Shown: piece after piece, positions 16,301-24,751 of the stretch
Numbering within the stretch: position 1 is the stretch's first letter
How the letters are laid out: each line of letters opens with the position of its first letter
Assembly: GCA_934169745.1 (NCBI GenBank)
Contig: CAKPOE010000009.1
Span: forward strand, 1-57,155
Direction of reading: 5' to 3'
From: an uncultured Clostridia bacterium
GTDB lineage: Bacteria > Bacillota > Clostridia > TANB77 > UBA1234
DNA: 57,155 bases
Notes under the pieces: model-generated
Told to the model about the DNA's origin: nothing
Seen by the model: the letters and a program-made list of their open reading frames with translations, nothing else
The model's database searches: none
Made by a program: the position numbers and the translations under genes

Positions 16301-17017
16301 AAGTCTTAAATATGGGACCAATGCCTTCTCTGTTGTATCGCCATAACCATTGTCCACAAGCTTATAATAAAGCTCTTTTTTTACTTCTTCATTACTTAAG
16401 TTATCTTCTATAGCCGAAGATGTTTGTGAAACCTCTTCTTCAGTTTCATCGTCCAGAGTGTCATTATCAATTCTCTGTGCCTTGCTACCTGTTGCTTTTT
16501 TCCAATTTTCAAGTGCCATATTATCAAAATCTTCGTTGCTTACTTTTTCAAAGCCAGAAGCCAAACCTGCAGCTCGTCTCTCTGCCAGTGCTTTACGATA
16601 TTCTTCAGTATTATAAATGTTTTCATCAAATCTAGCCGGATCACTTTCGTCTACATATACACCTTTCTCCTCCATGTATCTAGCAATATCCATTAAAACA
16701 TTATATTCATACGCTGTATACTCTTGAAGCTCCTTTGAATCCATAAGTGTGTTATACCCACTATTTTGTAGTTCTAACAATATTTGATAATCAGCTGATT
16801 CCTTTAACCCAGGGTTTTCTATCCCAAGTATACTAGCAAGTGCTTTTGATACAGTATTAACCAATATATACAACAATATTATTGCAAGTAAAATTATCAA
16901 AACCCACATTACAATCTGACCAATAATAGTGCCAAAAAATTTCATTATTTTTGCAACAGCCTGTTTTGCCTTTATAGCTTTTGATGCAGCATTTTTTGCA
17001 CCTTCCATAAATCCCAT
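13310..17017 (-). CDS. giant membrane-anchored M23 metallopeptidase (about 1,235 residues)
   Basis: The predicted role is cleavage of peptidoglycan peptide bridges outside the membrane. The frame is open to 17032; the ATG at 17017 is chosen because GGAG lies upstream and it matches the N-terminus of the paralogue at 17926-22905. A membrane segment lies at about residues 30-56 (IIGQIVMWVLIILLAIILLY). The conserved block IENPGLKESADYQILLELQN follows, then a long region without a recognised domain. The M23 zinc ligands are HAGVD (His about 895) and HLHFE (His about 1057), so it is probably active. About 86 residues separate HAGVD from the core strand TPIVAVAPG, an unusual insertion. It lacks the NlpC/P60 domain of its paralogue. 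It is last in the operon, 19 nt after the preceding gene. Confidence 0.85.
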   Translation of the reverse strand: MGFMEGAKNAASKAIKAKQAVAKIMKFFGTIIGQIVMWVLIILLAIILLYILVNTVSKALASILGIENPGLKESADYQILLELQNSGYNTLMDSKELQEYTAYEYNVLMDIARYMEEKGVYVDESDPARFDENIYNTEEYRKALAERRAAGLASGFEKVSNEDFDNMALENWKKATGSKAQRIDNDTLDDETEEEVSQTSSAIEDNLSNEEVKKELYYKLVDNGYGDTTEKALVPYLRLERGAYRNTYYLLDKSTTNNLLNENGEINTSEVEKLEKALDSIEGVTDSSALSGTLSDLAARMESIDGYYLNAELNKNMLSKSLTRNMGFGEELSLTKEYKHEQLYYDRVDAGSCTYDIPLKVIVDRFLPKATLLSSWYMLKGEDKDDKEKGPAGKVLEQIRAIYDEACLGGETAKEIIVKEENRDEKQKAEDETTGDKVITDYTNNYTSLIMQRAYLDISEQYPWYFDEVKTIKPITDLVCGIDLSKIYESGASATTGDNNEKLLDPDGKELNSNLSYGEIARILSEEYVLKSGERVRLVKVQGEGYVRDIPNGSGTVEYPDIKDDEKSIDVSDYYYAMKDGEKILITAADLNDDDGKEGIISQIERKIIATVKSNLSRESKIPQKDIKVRIGTVNITSPEAVFTCEEVKFPISQLVLRRNLPTYFPKEAKTWSREVIFDNNIKYGPKFLDNSTLCLIPNCNEYGYQQMSIKNDSKWRTKLYAPVFPTVRENDVIAMLSEWENSTDDGVYAANCYIRDLYKLIEYSKQEKDKNGKAYVDEESYTYVNISDEILLFNENTIDQMYWLNHLLATEEDPILPEETLTMRTKMDVMSWQNVEYELYEECHDEETNTYKVYALWPLGNYISRARYATLANATKDGQDYTEVWGGYQYNNRHAGVDLYGRRIVGHMKDAYKDGFDQDLLIDDSKVRNTETQIVMDGRTEIFRDADSAVYAYELYRLSKASGSNDNQAAKAQLDSIVDKLSKDTPIVAVAPGIVTSVHGGPVCGFRVKIEHTVDKDCKTLYVHMKRWPNVQVGQYVGAGTVIGYEGTTGKSGAVHLHFEITVGGHRQIYPIPYLYPMFSPFYNEEKAEEAEYGLESEYMSLVRTVYPVGQIIGEGVVTSPETKGVDQSVKQRRFVYLPDGTAQQTQIQQVEEEDGKVKIKNYVPSYPIADNYLKLYTYSQHRLTDGVEENLSESNKTDGSNYNEQEFVEDLYYDRDFIKYFKHLGTHVVVGDL

Positions 17018-17035
17018 GTACCTCATCTCCAATCA

Positions 17036-17884
17036 TTACATACTAAAATCTTCATTTTCAAATGATACATCAAACGTATACTTATATGATACATCATCAA
17101 CTCTAAAGCGTAAATACAATTTGTCTGGTTTAATCAAATCACCATAAACCACTGGAAATTCCATTTCCAGCCTCACAACTTCACCAGAACCAATCTTTAA
17201 CATATCGCTCTGACTAATACTATCAAATCTTTTTTCATCAGTAAGCGCTCTTGTATATACATAAGATTTTTCAATATCGAAGGTTGCAATTTTGTTGCTC
17301 GTATTTTTTATTTCAAATACATATCCTATATGGTCTATGTAATTTATTGCATATGTCATTTTTAACTCAATGCTATCTGCATAACATATATAGTCTGCGA
17401 CATAAATGCTATAGATATTTTCAAAAGTTACATTTTCTATTTTCTCGTTATCGTCATAGTTTACTGTTAATTGTATTTCTTCCTTTCCATCAACACTAAT
17501 AATTGCATAATATCGATTAGAATACTTAACCTTGTCCACAATATCAATAACTGAACCATCTTTTAGTATACCATTCATTCTTTTTTCAAAATCTTGTAAA
17601 GTTGGATATTTAGCTAATTTATATTCTCTTGAAAAATAGCTATATATTTTCTCATAATCTCTTTCTTCAATCAAATTAACAATTTCATTTGTATATGATA
17701 TAAATGTTTCTTCTCTCTTTTTCTGTATTTCTGAGACTTTAGGAACGTTATCAACATAGTCTTGTCTCTCTTTGTTTTCGGTATATATATTGATAATATG
17801 TTTTATTAAAAGTTCGGCGAACGCAAAGATTGCAATACTTACTATTAAAATAATTACAAGCCTTGCTATCGCCTTTTTCTTCAT
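17036..17884 (-). CDS. single-pass membrane protein with NTF2-like ectodomain (paralogue B)
   Basis: A 282-residue protein with one N-terminal membrane helix (about residues 8-28, ARLVIILIVSIAIFAFAELL). The ectodomain starts with a helix and the motif YEKIYSYFSREY, then AKYPT-LQDFEKRMNGILKD and YYAIISVDG, a pattern like NTF2-fold domains of TcpC/DUF4878-type proteins. The second half looks like an all-beta domain ending DVSFENEDFSM. It is clearly homologous to the product of 22924-23754, with the same motif order and ending. GGAGGGG precedes the ATG. It lies between the two hydrolase genes and just before one of them, so it is probably its partner. Confidence 0.82.
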   Translation of the reverse strand: MKKKAIARLVIILIVSIAIFAFAELLIKHIINIYTENKERQDYVDNVPKVSEIQKKREETFISYTNEIVNLIEERDYEKIYSYFSREYKLAKYPTLQDFEKRMNGILKDGSVIDIVDKVKYSNRYYAIISVDGKEEIQLTVNYDDNEKIENVTFENIYSIYVADYICYADSIELKMTYAINYIDHIGYVFEIKNTSNKIATFDIEKSYVYTRALTDEKRFDSISQSDMLKIGSGEVVRLEMEFPVVYGDLIKPDKLYLRFRVDDVSYKYTFDVSFENEDFSM

Positions 17885-17925
17885 TTTATCCCCTCCAAGA
17901 ATTTTAAAAACTCATTCTATAAAGC

Positions 17926-20900
17926 CTACCATGTACCAACTTTATTCTTATTTATATCATACCAATCTTCCGAAAATGTATAATTTCCATTTTCATCAAA
18001 ATAATTACCAACATTCGGATATCTTTTATCCGCCAATCTTACATATGTAAGTCTACCCGGAAGTTCTTTTCCGTCATCATCTATTGCGCAACCTTGTGAT
18101 TTAGAAAATCTGGTAATTATAAGTGAACTACCTATTTCTTCAGCAACATAGAAATATTCACTATCTTCACCAATTATTATTCCAACATGAAATACAGTTT
18201 GACCCTTATCAGAACCATCATTGTACATCCAGTCCCCAACTTTAATTTGATCAATAACATCTGCTGATTTGTTTAAACCGGTCGTATCTGAATACACATT
18301 TTCAACATCTTCAAGCTCCGAAAGTACGCCACCATTAATCATAGCCCACGTAAGGAATCCTGTGCAGTCAAAACCATTTCGATTATATACCTCTCCTGCC
18401 GCGGTTACTCTTTGTCCCCACGTATTATTTAATCCCATATAAGGATAAGAACCAACAGTCGTACTACCGCTCTTACTTCCTAGATATGGCACAGCATAAG
18501 GCATGCCTGCCAAAAATCTAGCAGCAGCAACAACACCAGATCTAGAGCCATATCCAGCAACAGCAACATTATTAGCCAACTTTTCATCAAGATTTTTCCA
18601 TTGCTTCACACTGAATGACCATCCCTTGTCGCCTAGCATAGGTTTTCCTTTCTTTTCCTTTGATGCATTTTTGCCTCTGTAATTGTCAAAAATAAGTTTA
18701 CTAATATCAATACCACCCGTATATACATATCCATCAAGCTCAGAAACTACTTTTAAGAATATGTTATTGTAGTATATATCCAATGGTTTTACATCTTCTT
18801 TACCTGAATATGTGACCGCGCCAGTCGTGTACAAAGCTTCTTTTTCCAGTAAAAAACCTTCTTTTAATCTTTCATCACTCTTAGTTGGCAAAGTGTTAAC
18901 GTCTGAAACTAATGGCAATGTTGGAGTATAATTTTTTATTTTTATTGTATTATCATCGTTCAGTTCAACTTGTTCTATTGAATACTCTGCTCTATCAGGA
19001 ACCCAATGTGCATTTCTCTTAAGAAGCTTCTTTACCGTTTCGGTTTTCTTCTCTTTTCCAACTGTAATTTGCTCACTTACAATTCTTCCAGTTAAATCAT
19101 CCCCTATTTTTTGTCCAACTGGATATACGGTTCTTAATAATGACATATATTCACTATCTTTTTCATAATTATTTTTTTCTGCCAATTCATCATTATAGAA
19201 CGGCGTAAAGAATGGATACAAATATGGTATTGGATATGTTCCTTTTTGCAATGTAGTAAGTGTTTCTGAACTCTCACTACCAGAAGTTGATGTATTGCTT
19301 ACAGTTTCTGCAAGTTCAAAATGAACATGCAAACCCTTACTAGCACCAGTTGTACCTTCATATCCCAATAATGTTCCAGCACCCACATACTCACCCATTT
19401 GAACCTTTGGCCACCTCTTCATGTGAACATAATTAGTGTATATTACTCTATCACCTCTTGTATGTTCAACAGTCACGCCAAAACCACATACAGGTCCAAC
19501 TCTTACACTAGTAACGATTCCCGGAGCAACTGCAACTAAAGGTGTGTCTTTAGCTTCATTATTAAGTATTTTCAAAAGAGTTCCAGAAGCTTGATTGGCA
19601 TTTTCTAAAACTTTTGTAAGCCTGTATAATTCATAACCATACACAGCAGCTGCTGTACCAGGAAATTTATACTCATTACCATCTAAAATTAAGGTGGTTG
19701 TAGCACCCTTTACATAAAGTCCCGTATCAGCTACTGCCAATTTTTCAAACTTAGAACTATTTATTCCATCGCTTCCGCTACCAGTTAATGGACTACCCTT
19801 TTCGTCTGTTAATATTATTTTATTTCCATCGATTTTACTCTTTATCTGAGAAGCGAAGGATCTTGCAAGCGTATCTGATGTTCTTCTACCATATATGTCA
19901 ACACCTGCATGTGAGCCATTAAACATCCATCCTCCCCAGCTTTCTACTACGTCATTTGCATAATCTGTAGCATTAGCAGATAATGCATAGTGAGCTCTCG
20001 CCATATATCCGCCTTCTGGCCACAATGCATATACTTTATATTTATCATTTTCCACATCATAACATTCTTCATACAGTTCATATTCAACATTTTGCCACTT
20101 CATCACATCTAGTCTTGAACGCATTGTTACATTTTCTTCTGCTTTTATTGGATCATCCTGTGATGCAAGGAAGTGTTCTAGCCAAAAGCTCATATCTGTT
20201 GTATGCTCATCATAATATAATATTTCATCAGCAATATTTATATATGTGTATGAATCTTCATCTATATATTTTTTATCAGGTGAATATTTTGGTTTTGAAT
20301 ACTCTATTAGTTTATATAGTTCTCTAATATATGTATCCGCCGCGTAAATATCATCTTCAGCCGCCTGTTCCCACTCAGAAAGCATTGCAATAACATCGTT
20401 TTCTCTAACTCTTCCTTCTTTTTCATTCTTCTTGCCTAATATTTCACCATATAGCTCTACTCTCCACTCAGAATTATCACCTACATCCATTCTTTGAAAA
20501 CCACAAGCATATTTATCACCTGTGGGTATTAAGTAGTTAAAATTATTTTGGTCAAATTTACCACCAATTTCAACATTATTGCTATATTCTATATCTCTAG
20601 ACCACGTCCAAACATTTTTAGGAAAATATACTGGCATTTTCTTTATCTTAACTTGTTGTGTAATACCAAATGTTCTTTCTTCAACAGTAAACACAGCCTT
20701 CGGTGTTGAACTTCCACTAGAAACATAAAGACCTGAAGTAATTGGAGTAATGTTTCCTCTTTCATCAACTTGATACAACGTCTTTAGCCAATTATCTAGC
20801 AAGGAATTTAACTTAGCGTAAATTCCGTTATAGATACCATTTGTATCGTCTATTTTTTGCTTTTCACCATTTTCATCTCTCACATAGTACCAGTTGTCCA

Positions 20901-22905
20901 CATCCACCATATCGTGTGATGGATACTCAAGTGGCGACAAATCATACTCACCAGTTTCATCAGCCTCTTTTATAACGCCTTTTCCTTCAATTCCACAAAG
21001 TTTATACAGTTTTCCTCCAACTCTTATCATTTCAGTTCCACTCAAAATTTTTGAAAGTGCATTATTAATTTTCGTAGAAACATCAACTGCCATTCCATTC
21101 TCATCTACGACTTGTCCAGAATGGCTCACTCCCGCACTAAGCCCATTGAAATCTAACGCGTGTACCAAATCTGTTACTGGAACAAATTTTTCGGTTTTTC
21201 CAAGTTCCCAATCCCCAAGGTTATTCATTTCCAAAAGAGTTCTATCAAACTCAACAAAAGAGTATTCATTTGTTAAATTTGGATAATTTCCTTTTTCAAA
21301 CTCTTTTGTTTCTTCTTCCATTAAACCAGCATAGGCTTGTTTTAGAAGTACATACTCATTTGTATCATCGAGTTCGTCTAAGCGATCACTGTATTGCCTT
21401 AACATTGTATGTGATATTTCTTTATCCGTCTCTTCTAATTCAAGGCAAGCTTTGTTGTATACATCTTTTATATCCTGTAGTAATTCATCTATCTCTCCCC
21501 TAGTATCATCTTCTTCATCATTGCTGTCTTTAAGCATATACCAAGAACTAAGTAATGATGCTTTTGGCAAGAATCTATCAACAATTACTTTAAATGGTAT
21601 TTCGTATGAAGCCGAACCATCATCTCTTTTTTGATAAAATAATTGATCTTTTTCGTATTCTTTTGTCAATGTCAAAACTGTATTTGTATTAGGCAATTTT
21701 GAATTTGTCCATAATTCATAATTTCTAGAATTTAAGTCTACGTTTATATAGTATCCTTTTGACGTACTTGTGAAAGCTTTAAGCGCACTATCATCACCAG
21801 CCTGTGCTTTTGTTACCGCGCTCTGGATTTGATCATATCTTCCTTGGTTAATAGCATCAACTGGTTGATTTATAATCTGATTTTCTTCCCCGTCCATTAT
21901 GTAATACGTATTAATGACAGCTTCTCTATATATTCTCAAATATGGCATAAGTGATTTATATATTCCTTCATCATCATCCCACATATTTTTAACGTTATCT
22001 GACTCTTGTTCCGAATTTTCTGCACTATCTTTCATACCCTCATTACCAGCAATTTTGTAAAATAGTTCCTTTGAAGAATCGGCATTTGTCAAACGTCTCT
22101 TTCTATCAACATACTTTTCTAACACCTTTTTAATTTGAGTTGAGACAGATGTATATGTTGTGTTGTCATCAACCCTTTTCATTATGCCATCCAACTCTTT
22201 TTTGCCGTATTTTTCGATTTCCTGAATTTGAGACTCTATATTTGTTATTTTTAGCTTGTAAACCTTTTTATTTCTTTCATCAGTCTCAGTAGTTAATTTC
22301 TTTTCCAGCTCGCTTTTTTCTTTTTTTAGCTCGTCCATTTCGTCATCTAACGTTTGTATTGCTTCTCTATATCGCTTATTACCCTCTATTGCCAATTGAG
22401 CTTTTCCTATTTCTTTTTCAGCCTTTTTAATCAATTCTGAATTTCCAGATTTTTGAGCAGCAATCAATTGTGCTCTCTGTTCATTATCTAGTACTGACAA
22501 ATCTATTTCTGCTTTATCATTCAAAGTCATCTCATATACACCAGTGTCATGGAAGAACCTTGCAGCATCCATAAGCACACCATATTCATAAATTAAATAA
22601 CTTTGTAACTCTTTTGAATCCATCAAAGTATTATATCCACTATTTTGCAACTCTAATAATATTTGATAATCGGCAGATTCTTTTAGTCCAGGGTTTTCTA
22701 TTCCAAAAATCTTTGCAATACCTTTAGAAATAGTATTTACCAAAATATAAAGTAAAATTATTGCAAGTAATATAATTATAACCCACAAAACTATTTGCCC
22801 CACAACAGTGGCAAAAAACTTAGCTATATTTTTAACTTTTCTTGCAGCATTAACTGCTTTGACTGCAGTATCTTTTGCTCCCTGCACCTTATCCGAAAAG
22901 CTCAT
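17926..22905 (-). CDS. giant membrane-anchored hydrolase with M23 and NlpC/P60-like domains (1,659 residues)
   Basis: A two-enzyme envelope protein. A membrane helix lies at about residues 33-58 (VVGQIVLWVIIILLAIILLY), followed by the block IENPGLKESADYQILLELQN shared with its paralogue. A coiled coil spans about 165-275. A long unassigned region runs to about 990. M23 peptidase ligands are HAGVD (His 999) and HVHFE (His 1193 and 1195), with about 122 residues between HAGVD and the core strand TPLVAVAPG. A C-terminal NlpC/P60-like cysteine peptidase has Cys 1514 (FDCTGFLTWA) and His 1573 (FHVGIII). Such pairs cut different bonds in peptidoglycan. ICE-encoded conjugation hydrolases show similar domain pairing, but no VirB4, VirD4 or relaxase is nearby. 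Confidence 0.87.
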   Translation of the reverse strand: MSFSDKVQGAKDTAVKAVNAARKVKNIAKFFATVVGQIVLWVIIILLAIILLYILVNTISKGIAKIFGIENPGLKESADYQILLELQNSGYNTLMDSKELQSYLIYEYGVLMDAARFFHDTGVYEMTLNDKAEIDLSVLDNEQRAQLIAAQKSGNSELIKKAEKEIGKAQLAIEGNKRYREAIQTLDDEMDELKKEKSELEKKLTTETDERNKKVYKLKITNIESQIQEIEKYGKKELDGIMKRVDDNTTYTSVSTQIKKVLEKYVDRKRRLTNADSSKELFYKIAGNEGMKDSAENSEQESDNVKNMWDDDEGIYKSLMPYLRIYREAVINTYYIMDGEENQIINQPVDAINQGRYDQIQSAVTKAQAGDDSALKAFTSTSKGYYINVDLNSRNYELWTNSKLPNTNTVLTLTKEYEKDQLFYQKRDDGSASYEIPFKVIVDRFLPKASLLSSWYMLKDSNDEEDDTRGEIDELLQDIKDVYNKACLELEETDKEISHTMLRQYSDRLDELDDTNEYVLLKQAYAGLMEEETKEFEKGNYPNLTNEYSFVEFDRTLLEMNNLGDWELGKTEKFVPVTDLVHALDFNGLSAGVSHSGQVVDENGMAVDVSTKINNALSKILSGTEMIRVGGKLYKLCGIEGKGVIKEADETGEYDLSPLEYPSHDMVDVDNWYYVRDENGEKQKIDDTNGIYNGIYAKLNSLLDNWLKTLYQVDERGNITPITSGLYVSSGSSTPKAVFTVEERTFGITQQVKIKKMPVYFPKNVWTWSRDIEYSNNVEIGGKFDQNNFNYLIPTGDKYACGFQRMDVGDNSEWRVELYGEILGKKNEKEGRVRENDVIAMLSEWEQAAEDDIYAADTYIRELYKLIEYSKPKYSPDKKYIDEDSYTYINIADEILYYDEHTTDMSFWLEHFLASQDDPIKAEENVTMRSRLDVMKWQNVEYELYEECYDVENDKYKVYALWPEGGYMARAHYALSANATDYANDVVESWGGWMFNGSHAGVDIYGRRTSDTLARSFASQIKSKIDGNKIILTDEKGSPLTGSGSDGINSSKFEKLAVADTGLYVKGATTTLILDGNEYKFPGTAAAVYGYELYRLTKVLENANQASGTLLKILNNEAKDTPLVAVAPGIVTSVRVGPVCGFGVTVEHTRGDRVIYTNYVHMKRWPKVQMGEYVGAGTLLGYEGTTGASKGLHVHFELAETVSNTSTSGSESSETLTTLQKGTYPIPYLYPFFTPFYNDELAEKNNYEKDSEYMSLLRTVYPVGQKIGDDLTGRIVSEQITVGKEKKTETVKKLLKRNAHWVPDRAEYSIEQVELNDDNTIKIKNYTPTLPLVSDVNTLPTKSDERLKEGFLLEKEALYTTGAVTYSGKEDVKPLDIYYNNIFLKVVSELDGYVYTGGIDISKLIFDNYRGKNASKEKKGKPMLGDKGWSFSVKQWKNLDEKLANNVAVAGYGSRSGVVAAARFLAGMPYAVPYLGSKSGSTTVGSYPYMGLNNTWGQRVTAAGEVYNRNGFDCTGFLTWAMINGGVLSELEDVENVYSDTTGLNKSADVIDQIKVGDWMYNDGSDKGQTVFHVGIIIGEDSEYFYVAEEIGSSLIITRFSKSQGCAIDDDGKELPGRLTYVRLADKRYPNVGNYFDENGNYTFSEDWYDINKNKVGTW

Positions 22906-22923
22906 TTAAAACACCTCCATGCA

Positions 22924-23754
22924 TCATCTGCTATAATATTCATCCTCAAATGAAACATCGACCTCTTTTTCATAGAATGTGCCATTTACGGTAAATGGCA
23001 GATACATCTTAGTTGGTGGAAAATTTTCACCTGAAGGAACTGGAAATTGAATCTCTATTTGTTTGCTACCCTTTGCAGGAATAGTAACCTCTATTTTTTC
23101 AACAATAGGGTATTTATTTTGGTTTATTCTAGTAGTCCCGTAAAGAAACGCATTCCTAACCGAAAATTTTTGTTCGCGGTTGCTTTCATTTTTTACTTCA
23201 AAAACGTATCCTGCTTTATCAAGATACTTAATGTAATATTTCAAATCAAGAGTAGTATCCTTTGCCAAAATCATAAGCGTTCTATTAAATATTGAAATCA
23301 CATTATCTAACGTTATTTGACTATTCTCATCTATTCCCCATAAAACAACTGGAATTTCAAGTTTTCCATCATCAAGTGTTATTGTTGCATAATAGCCATA
23401 TGCATACTTAACCCAATCTGTTATTTCTATTTTGGTATCATCTTTAATTATTGAATTCATATATTTTTCAAACTCTTCATATGTAGGATATTTGGCATTC
23501 CTGTAACTACTCGGAAATCTTTCATATATCTTCTCATAATCTTTAGCTTTTAAAAGTTCCGCAATATCATTTACTTTTTTTATAAATTTTTCTTCTGTTT
23601 GTTTTTGTGTTTCTGATACTTGAGATGGTGAAATGTAATTATCATTCTTCTCTCTCATATCAGCCAATTTTCTAATAAGTAATTCAACACAAGAAATTAT
23701 TATAATAACAATAATGGTAATACCAACAACTTTAAAAATTGTTTTCTTGTCCAT
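22924..23754 (-). CDS. single-pass membrane protein with NTF2-like ectodomain (paralogue A)
   Basis: A 276-residue protein with an N-terminal membrane helix (VVGITIIVIIIISCVELLI). The ectodomain has the same landmarks as the product of 17036-17884: SETQKQTEEKFI, YEKIYERFPSSY, AKYPT-YEEFEKYMNSIIKD, YYATITLDDG, and a final beta domain ending DVSFEDEYYSR. GGAGG precedes the ATG. It stops 18 nt before the 1,659-residue hydrolase. No enzyme motif is visible, so a scaffold or regulator of the adjacent hydrolase is the simplest inference. Confidence 0.82.
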   Translation of the reverse strand: MDKKTIFKVVGITIIVIIIISCVELLIRKLADMREKNDNYISPSQVSETQKQTEEKFIKKVNDIAELLKAKDYEKIYERFPSSYRNAKYPTYEEFEKYMNSIIKDDTKIEITDWVKYAYGYYATITLDDGKLEIPVVLWGIDENSQITLDNVISIFNRTLMILAKDTTLDLKYYIKYLDKAGYVFEVKNESNREQKFSVRNAFLYGTTRINQNKYPIVEKIEVTIPAKGSKQIEIQFPVPSGENFPPTKMYLPFTVNGTFYEKEVDVSFEDEYYSR

Positions 23755-23767
23755 AGGTTGTCCTCCA

Positions 23768-24535
23768 TCACAAATCTATTTTTAAGCTCCTGTTGCCCAT
23801 TTTTATAATAACATTCTTTGGAATATAGTAATTAGCGTCTTCAACTAAAAATGTAATTTCTCTTTCTTCTTTTGCAGCTAAAGTAATTGATTCAAACTTA
23901 TTATTAATCTTTCCACCTTTAGTAAGTTCTGCTTGTATATCATCAATTGTAAGCTCTTTTGAAGTTTTATTTTTCAAAACCAATTTAAATTGTATGCTGT
24001 CCTCAAAAATCAAGTAATCTTTCAATTTTGCACTCAAGATTCCTGATTCTTCTTTTCTTTCCTTATTATCATAGTAAACAAAACCATCTGGTGATATAGT
24101 GAATAACTTATTGTTAAGATCACTCATATATACTAAATAATGTGTTTCTTCCTTCGTATCTTTATTTTCTAACTTTATAATGTATCCATATTGAGAGATT
24201 TGTTTTACAGCTTTAACCCCCTGATTATTATAATCGAAGTTTTTAATCTTTTCTAAATATTGCTCATATGGCATATATGCTTTGTACTCATCTGTAAGCA
24301 TTTGATATGCTTTCTCATATTCGCCATCACTTAAAAGAGAAAAATATTTAGTTGTAGAATATGTTTTAATATGTAGACTCTCTTCGATTGTAACACTCGT
24401 CTCCGTAGCGGTACCAATTCTCTCCGCAATTGGCATTTCTTGAAGTACATATTTATTGAGTAAAAAAATAGCAATTCCCATTATAAAAATAAGAACAATT
24501 AAAATCTTCTGTATCTTTTTTCCTACTTTATTCAT
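23768..24535 (-). CDS. single-pass membrane protein with NTF2-like and beta domains (first gene of the hydrolase operon)
   Basis: A 255-residue protein with a membrane helix at about residues 10-28 (ILIVLIFIMGIAIFLLN). An NTF2-like region (about 58-150) has YFSLLSDGEYEKAYQMLTDEY and YEQYLEKIKNF, more distant from but patterned like the other two small proteins of the operon. A C-terminal all-beta domain (about 165-255) has NKTSKELTIDD and EEREITFLVED. AGGAGG precedes the ATG and its stop lies 13 nt before the next gene. It may be the ancestral or adaptor member of the three. Confidence 0.8.
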   Translation of the reverse strand: MNKVGKKIQKILIVLIFIMGIAIFLLNKYVLQEMPIAERIGTATETSVTIEESLHIKTYSTTKYFSLLSDGEYEKAYQMLTDEYKAYMPYEQYLEKIKNFDYNNQGVKAVKQISQYGYIIKLENKDTKEETHYLVYMSDLNNKLFTISPDGFVYYDNKERKEESGILSAKLKDYLIFEDSIQFKLVLKNKTSKELTIDDIQAELTKGGKINNKFESITLAAKEEREITFLVEDANYYIPKNVIIKMGNRSLKIDL

Positions 24536-24568
24536 GCTAACCTCCTAAAAACAGACCTATATATATTT

Positions 24569-24597
24569 ATTTTACAATATTCATCAATAATTAGCAA
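24569..24597 (-). promoter_or_regulatory. possible promoter of the hydrolase operon
   Basis: On the minus strand: TTGCTA (24597-24592), 17 bp, TAAAAT (24574-24569), about 34 nt before the ATG at 24535. It is a moderate match only; a sporulation sigma factor promoter cannot be excluded. Confidence 0.4.
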
Positions 24598-24661
24598 CAT
24601 TTTACCCCAAAAAAAGTAGGATAATTATGTATTTTTCAACCAATTTCTGTTTTGAACAGTT

Positions 24662-24696
24662 CACCAAATGTACACTAAAACTGTGCACATTTGGTG
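24662..24696. repeat. 10-bp inverted repeat between gpr and the hydrolase operon
   Basis: CACCAAATGT (24662-24671) and ACATTTGGTG (24687-24696) pair perfectly, with a further CAC/GTG pair inside. It lies 56 nt after the gpr stop. No T-run follows on the minus strand, so it is either a weak terminator or an operator for the downstream operon. Confidence 0.6.
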
Positions 24697-24751
24697 CTTT
24701 GATTTTTGGATATTCTTCCTTGCAATGCCTTACCATCACGCCTTTGCTTAC

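Noticed and set aside
13310..24535. Integrated conjugative element
   Set aside because: TcpC-like and NlpC/P60-M23 proteins fit such elements, but there is no relaxase, coupling protein, VirB4, integrase or att-like repeat, and both flanks are core genes.
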